In this document: positions 1 to 5,663 of the stretch, piece by piece
Position numbering within the stretch: position 1 is the stretch's first letter
Layout: the number at the start of each line of letters is the position of its first letter
From: CAZNYG01 sp964577205
Lineage (GTDB): Bacteria; Elusimicrobiota; Endomicrobiia; Endomicrobiales; CAIRNS01
Assembly (NCBI GenBank): GCA_964577205.1
Contig: CAZNYG010000076.1
Span: 1 to 9,006 of the forward strand
Length of the DNA stretch: 9,006 bases
Direction of reading: 5' to 3'
Program-made: the position numbers and the translations under genes
Notes under the pieces: model-generated
Seen by the model: the letters and a program-made list of their open reading frames with translations, nothing else
Databases searched by the model: none
What the model was told of the DNA's origin: nothing

Positions 1-339
1 GATCTCATGGAACGTGATGCGCTTTATTTTTTCGTCCGGCAGTTTCAGCGCTTCCTGCAAATGCCATGCGAACGCTTCCCCTTCGCGGTCATAGTCGGTG
101 GCAAGATAGACGCTGGACGCCTTATCGCTGAGCTTTTTAAGCTCGGGCAGTATCTTTTTCGCCTTGGCGATGGCGATGTATTTCGGTTTGAAGTCGTGTT
201 CGACATCCACGCCGATCTGGCTTTTAGGAAGGTCGCGTATGTGGCCGAACGAACTTTTGACGACGTAATCCCCCCCGAGGAAGCGGGATATCGTTTTTTC
301 CTTGGTCGGTGACTCTACGATTACCAGGTATTTGGACAT
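1..339 (-). CDS. topA: DNA topoisomerase I, N-terminal part (cut by window edge)
   Basis: Type IA topoisomerase, which relaxes negatively supercoiled DNA through a 5'-phosphotyrosine intermediate. Translating the minus strand from the ATG at 337-339 gives 113 residues that stay open to base 1, so the rest of the gene lies left of the window. The protein starts MSKYLVIVESPTKEKTISRF, the TOPRIM start of the family, with the metal-binding Glu at residue 9. LATDYDREGEAFAWH at residues 79-93 carries the DxDxE metal site (D82, D84, E86). RITFHEI at the cut end matches the family's conserved R-x-x-F-x-E-I stretch. The catalytic tyrosine and any zinc fingers are outside the window. The start is supported by GGAG on the minus strand (345-348), 5 bases upstream. 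It lies downstream of dprA on the same strand, a gene order seen in many bacteria. Confidence 0.96.
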   Translation of the reverse strand, partial: MSKYLVIVESPTKEKTISRFLGGDYVVKSSFGHIRDLPKSQIGVDVEHDFKPKYIAIAKAKKILPELKKLSDKASSVYLATDYDREGEAFAWHLQEALKLPDEKIKRITFHEI

Positions 340-344
340 GAGGT

Positions 345-348
345 CTCC
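345..348 (-). promoter_or_regulatory. Ribosome binding site of topA
   Basis: On the minus strand GGAG stands 5 bases before the ATG at 339. It fixes the start that gives the correct TOPRIM N-terminus. Confidence 0.6.
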
Positions 349-356
349 AGTACGGC

Positions 357-537
357 AATTAAAATGTAAAGTGTAAAACGTAAAACAGGCGAGACAATGT
401 AAACTGAAGTAAAGCAAAAAACAGGAATCTTATTATGCTTAGATCATCTCATTTTCAAACTGTTTAATAATTTGCATTTATTATTTTGATTTTTGAAGTC
501 CATTTTACACTTTTCATTTTACATTTTTCATTTTTTT
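357..537. repeat. Intergenic element 1: inverted pair of degenerate heptamer arrays
   Basis: The gap between dprA and topA begins and ends with 7-base-periodic, A/T-rich arrays in opposite orientation. On the plus strand, TGTAAAG, TGTAAAA and CGTAAAA occupy 365-385 without gaps, after AATTAAA at 357-363. On the minus strand, 503-537 reads as TGAAAAA, TGTAAAA, TGAAAAG and TGTAAAA after an A-run. The two ends could pair into a long stem around an AT-rich centre. The right array runs into dprA: its stop codon (528-530) and last codons lie inside it. The words gagacaatgtaaa (391-403) and cattttacacttttca (501-516) recur exactly in element 2 at 3228-3240 and 3301-3316. Function is unknown. Such arrays resemble the short tandem heptamer repeats described in cyanobacteria. 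Confidence 0.75.
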
Positions 538-1658
538 ACGTACATCTTTCCCGGGAGGCCGCGGATCAGGCCGCGCATTTCCATCATCAGGAGCGCGCGG
601 GCAAGGTCGCCGGAAGAGAACGGCAGCCGGGACGCCAGGGCATCGATGGACACCCCGCCGGGTTCCTGCCCCAATACTGCCATGATATCATTTTCTACCG
701 GGTCATGGCACTCCATGTCGCCGGCCTTTTTATCCGTACCGCCTTGCGCGAAGCTTTCATAGCCCTCAAACAAAGGCTTGATCTCGTTTATTATATCTTC
801 GGCGCATTCCGCCAGGCGCGCGCCGGATTTGATCAGGTAATGCGGTCCGCGCGACATCTTCGATACGGCGGGGCCGGGAACCGCGAACACGTCTTTTCCC
901 TGCTCCGCTGCCGCCCGCGCGGTGATAAGCGCGCCGCTTTTAATATCCGCTTCTATCACTACGACTGCCGCGCACAGGCCGGAAATGATCCGGTTGCGCC
1001 GCGGGAAATTCATCGGGTCGGGCGAGCGGTCCAGCGGGAACTCGCTGATCAGCGCACCCTGCGCCGCGATACGGTCTTCCAGCGCCTTGTTTTCGCGGGG
1101 ATAATGATGCTTTAATCCGTTGCCCAGCACCGCCACTGTTTTCGCGCCCGCGGACAACACCGCGCCGTGCACCGCCGTATCGATCCCGCGGGCAAGGCCC
1201 GAAACGACAGTAAAGCCTGCCATGCCCAGTTCGTATCCGAAACGTTCCGCCATTGAAATGCCGTAGGGGGTCGGATATCGCGTACCCACTACGGCAACCG
1301 CCGGCACCGCGGCCGGAGGAAGATCGCCGCGCACATACAGTACCGGCGGGAGATCATCCAGAGGTTTCAACGCCTCCGGGTATTCCGGATCAGCACAGGT
1401 CAGAAGCTTTATACCCAGCCGGGCGGCCGCTTCTATTTCATGTTCAACGTCGGACCGGTATCCCGCCTTCAGCGCCTTTTTGGCCAGCGGCGCGTTCCAC
1501 CCTTCTACCGAAGCGATCTCTTCAAGAGGCGCCGCCAGCGCTTCACGGGCCGAACCGAAATGCAGCAGAAGGTTGCGCGCGCGGAACGGGCCGATCTCCG
1601 GGACGAGATGTAAAGAAATGATCGCACGCCGCTCGTCAGAAATCATTCTGTCGGCCAT
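528..1658 (-). CDS. dprA: DNA processing protein DprA (Smf family)
   Basis: Cytoplasmic single-stranded-DNA-binding protein that loads RecA on incoming DNA during natural transformation; it also occurs in species not known to be competent. The 376 residues are full length for the long form. An N-terminal helical region resembling helix-hairpin-helix/SAM (about 1-65) precedes the Rossmann-like DprA fold (about 80-292). Family motifs are VVGTRYPTPYG (123-133), VSGLARGID (152-160), PRRNRIISGL (219-228), then SGALITARAA and FAVPGP (to about 263). A C-terminal winged-helix domain covers about 318-376. I kept the ATG at 1658, but no good ribosome binding site precedes it, and the ATG at 1646 is an alternative. 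The last residues, YVKK, and the stop are encoded by the heptamer array that follows. It is probably co-transcribed with topA, 188 bases downstream. Confidence 0.95.
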   Translation of the reverse strand: MADRMISDERRAIISLHLVPEIGPFRARNLLLHFGSAREALAAPLEEIASVEGWNAPLAKKALKAGYRSDVEHEIEAAARLGIKLLTCADPEYPEALKPLDDLPPVLYVRGDLPPAAVPAVAVVGTRYPTPYGISMAERFGYELGMAGFTVVSGLARGIDTAVHGAVLSAGAKTVAVLGNGLKHHYPRENKALEDRIAAQGALISEFPLDRSPDPMNFPRRNRIISGLCAAVVVIEADIKSGALITARAAAEQGKDVFAVPGPAVSKMSRGPHYLIKSGARLAECAEDIINEIKPLFEGYESFAQGGTDKKAGDMECHDPVENDIMAVLGQEPGGVSIDALASRLPFSSGDLARALLMMEMRGLIRGLPGKMYVKK

Positions 1659-1697
1659 TCAGGTATTGCCTTTGAACATTGATTGATAACATCTATT

Positions 1698-1715
1698 CGC
1701 CGGCTAAGGCCGGCG
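1698..1715. repeat. Perfect palindrome, 7-bp stem and 4-base loop
   Basis: CGCCGGC and GCCGGCG flank TAAG. Read on the minus strand, the unit with its flank (GTAGGCGCCGGCCTTAGC) closely resembles plus-strand bases 4682-4698 (GTGGCGCCGGCTTTAGC). It therefore looks like a dispersed repeat present in two orientations. No T-run follows, so it is not a typical terminator. Confidence 0.6.
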
Positions 1716-1754
1716 CCTACGACTTCTCACGGCATATCGTAGCTATTATTGTTA

Positions 1755-1793
1755 GCCCTCTCCCTGCACAGGCTGCAAGGGGTGAGGGAGAGC
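1755..1793. repeat. Palindromic intergenic repeat (CTCTCCCT / AGGGAGAG)
   Basis: CTCTCCCT at 1758-1765 pairs with AGGGAGAG at 1785-1792 across a loop that contains a smaller TGCA...TGCA pair. This is the common CCCTCTCCC...GGGAGAG type of dispersed bacterial repeat. It lies between the starts and stops of co-directional genes and probably forms a hairpin in the transcript. Confidence 0.6.
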
Positions 1794-1824
1794 CAGATTA
1801 TTCGATAATTGGCCCTCATCCCGG

Positions 1825-1845
1825 CCTTCTCCCGGAAGGAGAAGG
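1825..1845. repeat. Perfect palindrome, 8-bp stem and 5-base loop
   Basis: CCTTCTCC (1825-1832) and GGAGAAGG (1838-1845) flank CGGAA. It lies about 30 bases past the stop of the NlpC/P60 gene, on whose transcript it would be a 3' hairpin. No T-run follows in either direction, so transcript protection or mere repeat identity is as likely as termination. Confidence 0.55.
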
Positions 1846-1876
1846 AAATTTCGGACATTACTCGTTCCGCAATAGA

Positions 1877-2704
1877 TCATTTACCCGCTTCGGCCAGGAC
1901 GCGGCGGGCGCCGGCGAAACGTTTTGTGTAGTATGGTTCATCGAGATTGGAAATGGTCACGCGTTTCGCGTTGATGGTCGCGTGAATGAATTCGCCGTTG
2001 CTCAAATAAACGCCCACGTGATTGATGCGGGTGGAGGCCGGGCGTTTCTTTTTTCCCTTTTTTGTCGTGTAGTACGTCTTCTGAAAGAACAGCAGGTCCC
2101 CGGTCATGAGCTCCCCTTTTTTGACCGGGATGCCTGCCTTGAACTGTTCCCGCGCGGTACGCGGCAGGGACACTCCCATTTCCTTGAATATTCTCTGGGA
2201 GAAGTAGGAACAATCAATACCCCGGCCGATGGTAGTACCGCCGTATTTATACGGATGTCCGAATAGATCGAGAGCGACGGATATGATCCTCTGCGCCTGA
2301 GGGTCATCGTACGCCTTGTAGCTTTCCTCGTCGGCCTCGCGTCCCGGATCCTCTTCTTCCGCCGGCTGTTCCCGAAGCGCCGGAAGCTGTCCGGACGGTT
2401 CCGGATCCAGATCTTCCTCTTCATCGACGCGGGCGACGAGTTTTTCATCGGCCCGCAGTTTTTCGGCCATCGCCTGCGCTTTTTCGCGGGTATCAAAACC
2501 GCCCAGCCGCACCTCGTATTCTTCGCCGTAAAGTATGTACACGTTATACCCGCGTTCCGCGAGCTGCGCGTGCACGGCCTCGGCTTTTTCCCTGGGATAA
2601 GTCCCAAGGTAAAGATAAAAAGACGCCCCCGCCTGACCGCACAAAAGGACCGCCGCCCCGCCCGCGACGCTCAGCCACCGCAGCAATGTACGATACACGC
2701 GCAT
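1877..2704 (-). CDS. Exported SPOR-domain NlpC/P60 cell-wall peptidase
   Basis: Probable periplasmic peptidoglycan endopeptidase that cuts stem-peptide bonds. A basic, hydrophobic signal sequence (residues 1-27) ends in a likely signal peptidase I site, AGA before S28. The C at 22 follows VLL, which is not a good lipobox. Residues 28-95 look like a SPOR domain (FYLYLGTYPREKAEA and VRLGGFDTREKAQAMAEKL), which binds glycan strands lacking stem peptides. A very acidic linker covers about 95-135. The NlpC/P60 domain (about 138-270) has Cys165 in GIDCSYF, His229 in INHVGVYL and His241 in FIHAT; the 12-residue His spacing equals that of E. coli Spr. A lysine-rich insert (KKGKKKRP) lies before the first His. 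The start has only a weak ribosome binding site (GGGTGG, 4 bases upstream). The 275 residues are complete. The SPOR + NlpC combination suggests a role in division or wall turnover; that role is inferred. Confidence 0.9.
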   Translation of the reverse strand: MRVYRTLLRWLSVAGGAAVLLCGQAGASFYLYLGTYPREKAEAVHAQLAERGYNVYILYGEEYEVRLGGFDTREKAQAMAEKLRADEKLVARVDEEEDLDPEPSGQLPALREQPAEEEDPGREADEESYKAYDDPQAQRIISVALDLFGHPYKYGGTTIGRGIDCSYFSQRIFKEMGVSLPRTAREQFKAGIPVKKGELMTGDLLFFQKTYYTTKKGKKKRPASTRINHVGVYLSNGEFIHATINAKRVTISNLDEPYYTKRFAGARRVLAEAGK

Positions 2705-2731
2705 GCAACCACCCGTAAAAACAACACAGCC

Positions 2732-2759
2732 TTCAGCATTCAGCAGTCAGTAGTCAGAA
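2732..2759. repeat. Four-unit tandem heptamer array
   Basis: TTCAGCA, TTCAGCA, GTCAGTA and GTCAGAA follow each other without a gap, just upstream of the NlpC/P60 gene. The period (7) is that of the elements at 357-537 and 3228-3330, but the unit sequence differs. On the minus strand the units read TNCTGAM. Confidence 0.7.
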
Positions 2760-2826
2760 CCGGCCAAATAAACCGGGAAACAAACGTAACGACAACACCG
2801 GTTACGATACCGTTCCGCGCCGTTTA

Positions 2827-3213
2827 TCAGTATCCGTGTTGCAGAAAGAGGATCTTCTTTCTTATGATAGCGGCACGGGGATGGTTCGGATACTTTTCAA
2901 GGAATTTTTCGCCTTCTTCAAGCACTTTGTTCTTGTTGTCTTCATCGTACAGGACGTTTATGTACTCTGCCCAGGCCTTTGGCGCGTAGGGGGTGTCGGG
3001 ATAAAGCTTCAACACCCGCCCGGCATGGTATTTGGCGGACACGGAACGATTGGCAAGGCTTGCCAGCATCGCCCAGTAATAGTCGACCGCCGGATTGATC
3101 CGGGCGTTCGGATGAGCGTCCATGTACCGCTCAAAACGGCCGCTGGCCACATAATCCTTTACCAGATAACCCGCGCCAAAAATGATAAGGCATACAAGGA
3201 TAAATTTGCGCAT
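2827..3213 (-). CDS. Small membrane-anchored TPR-like protein
   Basis: Not recognised as a named family. The 128 residues begin MRKFILVCLIIFGAGYL, a short basic end followed by one hydrophobic segment (about 4-20), so it is either an inner-membrane anchor or an uncleaved signal. The rest is helical, with paired-helix spacing and phrases such as VLKLYPDTPYAPKAWAEYI and FLEKYPNHPRAA, typical of the TPR-like repeats of BamD/YbgF-type envelope proteins; about two such repeats are present. A TTG seven codons upstream (3234) would also be in frame, but it lies inside the heptamer element. The ATG at 3213 has GGTGA 5 bases upstream (3219-3223) and was preferred. It may be co-transcribed with the lipoprotein gene 128 bases upstream. 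A role as an adaptor in the envelope is inferred. Confidence 0.75.
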   Translation of the reverse strand: MRKFILVCLIIFGAGYLVKDYVASGRFERYMDAHPNARINPAVDYYWAMLASLANRSVSAKYHAGRVLKLYPDTPYAPKAWAEYINVLYDEDNKNKVLEEGEKFLEKYPNHPRAAIIRKKILFLQHGY

Positions 3214-3227
3214 GACAGTCACCGTAA

Positions 3228-3330
3228 GAGACAATGTAAAACGAAAAATGTAAATCGAAAATTGAACGTCAAAACACTATTAAAAATTGTTTTTAGTCCT
3301 CATTTTACACTTTTCAATTTTCATTTTTAA
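3228..3330. repeat. Intergenic element 2: inverted pair of degenerate heptamer arrays
   Basis: This element sits between the lipoprotein stop and the TPR-like gene. Plus-strand heptads TGTAAAA, CGAAAAA, TGTAAAT and CGAAAAT cover 3235-3262. The minus strand of 3303-3330 reads TTAAAAA, TGAAAAT, TGAAAAG and TGTAAAA. It shares gagacaatgtaaa (3228-3240) and cattttacacttttca (3301-3316) with element 1, in the same order and orientation, but the centre is shorter. Both copies lie directly after the stop of the upstream co-directional gene. Function is unknown. Confidence 0.75.
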
Positions 3331-3341
3331 TTGTCTTCTTA

Positions 3342-3824
3342 TTACTCGATCTCTATGATGTCGCCGATGCGGATCGGCTCGTGAGCGTACAGGATGCGGG
3401 CGGTGGCGCATTTTTCGCGGATACCGCCGGTGATCTCAATTTCGCCGACCGCCTTCAACATGATGCCGGCATTTTTTATGTCGTCGCCTTTCCTGTATAT
3501 GACGCAGCGGGTACCCTGCGTGACCGCGTCATCGGAACCTACATCGACGAACACGACATCGTTCTGCGACAGCGCGTGGATATCGTCGCGGCTGCCTATG
3601 ATCGTGCCCTCGATCTCCCAATCATCGGGCGCGATAAAGCTTTCCGGCACTTCCGCCGGTTTGAACATCGTTCTTCCGTCTGCGGGAACTGACGCGTTTG
3701 ATCCGGCGAAGACAGAGCCGGCCTCGAGCGACACGGACGGCTTGTCAGCCGCGACAAGCAGGGAGCAACCAGCGAACACTATTGCCGCCACACACACAAT
3801 GCCTGCGAAAAGCTGTTTGAGCAT
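3342..3824 (-). CDS. Putative lipoprotein with C-terminal beta-rich domain
   Basis: I do not recognise a named family. The 160-residue product begins with a basic, hydrophobic signal sequence. VFAGC at residues 16-20 is a plausible lipobox (acylated Cys20, followed by Ser, which suggests the outer membrane). LLVAAD at 22-27 would alternatively serve signal peptidase I. A low-complexity stretch to about 65 leads to a domain with alternating beta strands and glycine turns (IEGTIIGSRDDIHALSQNDV, VFVDVGSDDAVTQGTRCVIY, IRIGDIIEIE). This layout resembles the small C-terminal domains of LysM-containing or FlgT-like envelope proteins; that comparison is from memory. The start is secure: GGAGGT stands 5 bases upstream and a good promoter lies further out. 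A decayed copy of its first codons and promoter occurs at 5896-6349. Confidence 0.8.
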   Translation of the reverse strand: MLKQLFAGIVCVAAIVFAGCSLLVAADKPSVSLEAGSVFAGSNASVPADGRTMFKPAEVPESFIAPDDWEIEGTIIGSRDDIHALSQNDVVFVDVGSDDAVTQGTRCVIYRKGDDIKNAGIMLKAVGEIEITGGIREKCATARILYAHEPIRIGDIIEIE

Positions 3825-3829
3825 ACCTT

Positions 3830-3835
3830 ACCTCC
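3830..3835 (-). promoter_or_regulatory. Strong ribosome binding site of the lipoprotein gene
   Basis: The minus strand reads GGAGGT, then 5 bases, then the ATG at 3824. The decayed copy upstream of 6216 has no such site. Confidence 0.8.
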
Positions 3836-3891
3836 GTCAATACAAAGCAGCCCTGCACCCTTACCGGATCCGTTCCTGCCGTCAGGATCAA

Positions 3892-3973
3892 AGTAAAAAA
3901 TATTCTAATCTATATTTGTACTTTTGTCAACGATTTTTTAATCTTCTGATTGATAAAACAGAAAGAAATGCAT
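3892..3973. repeat. Duplicated promoter block, copy 1
   Basis: By hand alignment this block matches 6267-6349 at about 70 of 83 positions with one gap, including both promoter hexamers and their spacing. Conservation ends near the GCAT at 3970-3973 and just downstream of the -10. The remaining gap (3974-4152) shows no gene, hairpin terminator or repeat that I can support. Confidence 0.75.
3902..3930 (-). promoter_or_regulatory. Sigma70-type promoter of the lipoprotein gene
   Basis: On the minus strand TTGACA (3925-3930) and TAGAAT (3902-3907) are separated by exactly 17 bases. Transcription would begin near 3895, leaving a leader of about 70 bases. An AT-rich stretch upstream of the -35 could act as an UP element. 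The whole block 3892-3973 recurs at 6267-6349. Confidence 0.8.
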
Positions 3974-4152
3974 CAAATAAAGATGGTTCCTGTTACGAAG
4001 AACATAGTGAAGGAAGGCCAACCGCCCGGGCTATAACCCTTAATATCTAATATTGGCAAGTTACATATTCAGGGTTTGGTATTGCCGGGTTTAATACAGT
4101 CAGTTAAAGAGGAGGATAAGACAAGGGGTCATATGCAATGAAAAATGCACCA

Positions 4153-4383
4153 CTACCGGGAATAATGGCTGACGTAATGATCGATAATCTTCCGTATCAT
4201 AGTCTGGTAATGGCTATGCGTCCTTTTTGCATGACTCTTGAAATATTCAACGCTGCTTTCGCTCAACGCGAGCGTTACCTTGACACTCTTTTCCTTCTCC
4301 ACCAATTGATCGGGCGAAGGCAGAAAATCCTTAATGATTTTCAAATCCACAGGTTCATTCTTATATTGCACTTTTTTCTTCAT
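4153..4383 (-). CDS. brnA: BrnA-type antitoxin
   Basis: Antitoxin of a type II toxin-antitoxin pair. BrnA binds and neutralises BrnT, and the complex represses its own promoter. The 76 residues have a charged N-terminal half, where the toxin-contacting region of this family often lies, followed by a ribbon-helix-helix-like end (KVTLALSESSVEYFKSHAKR, then helix HYQTMIRKIIDHYVSHY, about residues 34-73). Its first codons overlap the last 23 bases of brnT in another frame, the usual tight coupling. A GGGG-containing ribosome binding site (minus-strand AAGGGGAAA) lies about 10 bases before the ATG. The specific name rests mainly on the adjacent BrnT-like toxin; a generic CopG-type antitoxin is the alternative. 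Confidence 0.82.
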   Translation of the reverse strand: MKKKVQYKNEPVDLKIIKDFLPSPDQLVEKEKSVKVTLALSESSVEYFKSHAKRTHSHYQTMIRKIIDHYVSHYSR

Positions 4384-4645
4384 ATAGTTGTTTCCCCTTT
4401 CTCCAGTATCCCGCGCCTATGATCCTGATCACATGCGCTCTGTAAGTAAAACGGACTGTTATTATTCCGTTGTCTATTTTCCCTATACAGAAATACCTCT
4501 TCTCCTTGTCGCTATGTTTTAAATCTTCCGCGATGATACGCCGAAGATCAAAGAATGCATGCTGCGCCTCATAAAATGCAACCCCGTGCTTTCTTTGATT
4601 TGCCTCGTTTTTCTTTTCGTCCCATTCAAATATGGTTTTCTGCAT
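4361..4645 (-). CDS. brnT: BrnT-type ribonuclease toxin
   Basis: Small RelE-fold RNase toxin that stops translation when free of BrnA. From the ATG at 4645 the product is 94 residues, normal for the family. It begins MQKTIFEWDEKKNEANQRKH, matching the family's start (a tryptophan followed by an acidic residue, then N-x-x-KHG). Further family-like features are GVAFYEA, an FFD turn, DLKHSDKEKRYFCIGKI and the strand VRFTYRAHVIRIIGAGYWRK. An in-frame TTG at 4681 would add 12 residues that do not look like the family, so the ATG was chosen, although no clear ribosome binding site precedes it. The upstream DNA (about 4646-4681) is almost pure A/T, with TATAAT at 4650-4655 on the minus strand only a few bases from the ATG. 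That is a plausible autoregulated promoter or operator region, possibly with a very short leader. Confidence 0.87.
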   Translation of the reverse strand: MQKTIFEWDEKKNEANQRKHGVAFYEAQHAFFDLRRIIAEDLKHSDKEKRYFCIGKIDNGIITVRFTYRAHVIRIIGAGYWRKGKQLYEEKSAI

Positions 4646-4775
4646 ATGTATTATATACCATATATTTATACATACTATCAAGTGGCGCCGGCTTTAGCGC
4701 GCAGATACTTTTGTTGGCGGATCAGTCATATCCAATGTTTCAGTTTCAAAGCATCACTATGGAAAGTGCTCTTGC

Positions 4776-4855
4776 ACAATGGAAGCCGCCGGTCATCCAT
4801 AACCGGAATTCCCCCCCCCTCTTTTTTCAAAGAGGGGGACAGGGTGGAGTTGCCG
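4776..4855. repeat. Palindromic repeat, copy A
   Basis: The first 41 bases (4776-4816) are identical to 5720-5760, and similarity continues to about 4855. The unit holds two hairpins: CCGGT...ACCGG around CATCCATA, and a C-run with TCTTT pairing with AAAGAGGGGG. Copy A has a longer C-run and T-run than copy B. It is a dispersed repeat of the common CCCCCTCTTT...AAAGAGGGGG type, located just downstream of the MNT gene on the transcribed strand. Confidence 0.85.
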
Positions 4856-4933
4856 TGCCGGGCACATGATAGTTATCCGCTGATGTTACGCAAAGCTGTC
4901 CCCGTAACAGGGAAGGTCAAACACGACAGGTGG

Positions 4934-5254
4934 TTACGCGGCATAGACCGTCTCGCCCTGGCGGGCGTAATCGGAAATCGGGGAAGTTCCCTTATCCCAT
5001 TCTTCGGGGGTTAACGCGACAGCTTCGATGGGTTCGAAAACATCGTATATCGCTTCGGAAAGAATATCTATCCGTTCCCAATAATTTTTTGATGAAAAAT
5101 CCCTTGACACAACAACGAGATCAATATCGCTATCGTCAGTAAACGTGCCTGTCGCGTAGGAACCATAAAGAATGACCCTGTCAACATTTATTGATCTGAC
5201 TTCAAGCGCCTTTATGAATCTGTCGATAACGCTTAAAACTGCTTTTTTATCCAT
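4934..5254 (-). CDS. MNT-type minimal nucleotidyltransferase (antitoxin of HEPN/MNT pair)
   Basis: Member of the minimal DNA-polymerase-beta-like nucleotidyltransferases. In studied pairs the MNT partner (MntA) silences the HEPN toxin by adding AMP to it. The 106 residues contain the signature LYGSYATGTFTDDSDIDLVV: Gly31-Ser32 bind the nucleotide, and Asp43 and Asp45 bind metal. The usual third carboxylate could be Glu77 in FEPIEAVALT; a Glu there, rather than Asp, is worth noting. The start is backed by GGAG 7 bases upstream and overlaps the end of the HEPN gene by 22 bases. The conserved GS and DxD residues predict an active enzyme. Whether it modifies its neighbour is inferred from related pairs. 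Confidence 0.9.
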   Translation of the reverse strand: MDKKAVLSVIDRFIKALEVRSINVDRVILYGSYATGTFTDDSDIDLVVVSRDFSSKNYWERIDILSEAIYDVFEPIEAVALTPEEWDKGTSPISDYARQGETVYAA

Positions 5255-5613
5255 TGCAGAACTCCGGATGTTTTTTCAATCACTTCACTAACCATACCCA
5301 CAGAATATTCTTTCACCAGGTGGTCAATCTCTTCCGGATAGCGGGTGGCCACACTGGCTTCGTTTATCTTTACGATAATGGTACCAAGATTTTCGGGCGG
5401 ATGCATCTGCGCCTGCTGAAGAAGTGCGATCAGATTATGTGATTTGGGAGGAAGAATCCCTTTCTTGTGAGTAATAAGTCCCTTTAATGCTTTTTCTATC
5501 GATAAGTGGCACATGAATACAGCATAGAAATTTCTTCCTCCTTGAAACATATACTTCGCGGTTTCAAGATCGTATTCCGATTGCTTTATCCATTCCTTAT
5601 AATCAATTGCCAT
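5233..5613 (-). CDS. HEPN-domain protein (putative RNase toxin of HEPN/MNT pair)
   Basis: Four-helix HEPN protein, 126 residues. Typical features are EWIKQSEYDLETAKYMF (7-23), HLSIEKALKGLI (36-47), SHNLIALL (58-65) and VATRYPEE (88-95). In HepT-like toxins an R-x(4-6)-H motif forms the RNase site. The only R-x(4-6)-H spacing here is Arg91 to His98 in the RYP segment, so catalysis is uncertain. Such HEPN/MNT pairs are also described as abundant archaeal and bacterial modules of unknown target. It precedes the MNT gene with a 22-base overlap, and the pair sits under a consensus promoter at 5664-5692. No clear ribosome binding site is seen before the ATG at 5613. Confidence 0.87.
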   Translation of the reverse strand: MAIDYKEWIKQSEYDLETAKYMFQGGRNFYAVFMCHLSIEKALKGLITHKKGILPPKSHNLIALLQQAQMHPPENLGTIIVKINEASVATRYPEEIDHLVKEYSVGMVSEVIEKTSGVLQWIKKQF

Positions 5614-5663
5614 AATTTTTCAAACACTCACAAAAAACATTACTATTTGCTTCCTGTTTAAGC

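Noticed and set aside
357..537. CRISPR array
   Set aside because: Units are 7 bases long, degenerate and without spacers, and no cas genes are present.
486..1115. Long plus-strand open frame over dprA
   Set aside because: It is antisense to a well-conserved dprA, starts in the heptamer array and has no family resemblance.
2697..2704. Lipoprotein nature of the NlpC/P60 protein via Cys22
   Set aside because: The residue before Cys22 is Leu, not Gly, Ala or Ser, and a good signal peptidase I site follows.
4138..4422. Plus-strand frame preceded by GAGGAGG near 4110
   Set aside because: The GAGGAGG is over 20 bases from the ATG, and the frame is the complement of brnA, which has clear family features.
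4646..4681. BrnA operator palindrome in front of brnT
   Set aside because: The region is A/T-rich and looks symmetric, but no clean inverted repeat survives careful pairing, so only a general promoter or operator region is noted.
4885..4908. GTTACG...CGTAAC as a terminator of the MNT gene
   Set aside because: The stem is only 6 bases with a 12-base loop and no T-run.
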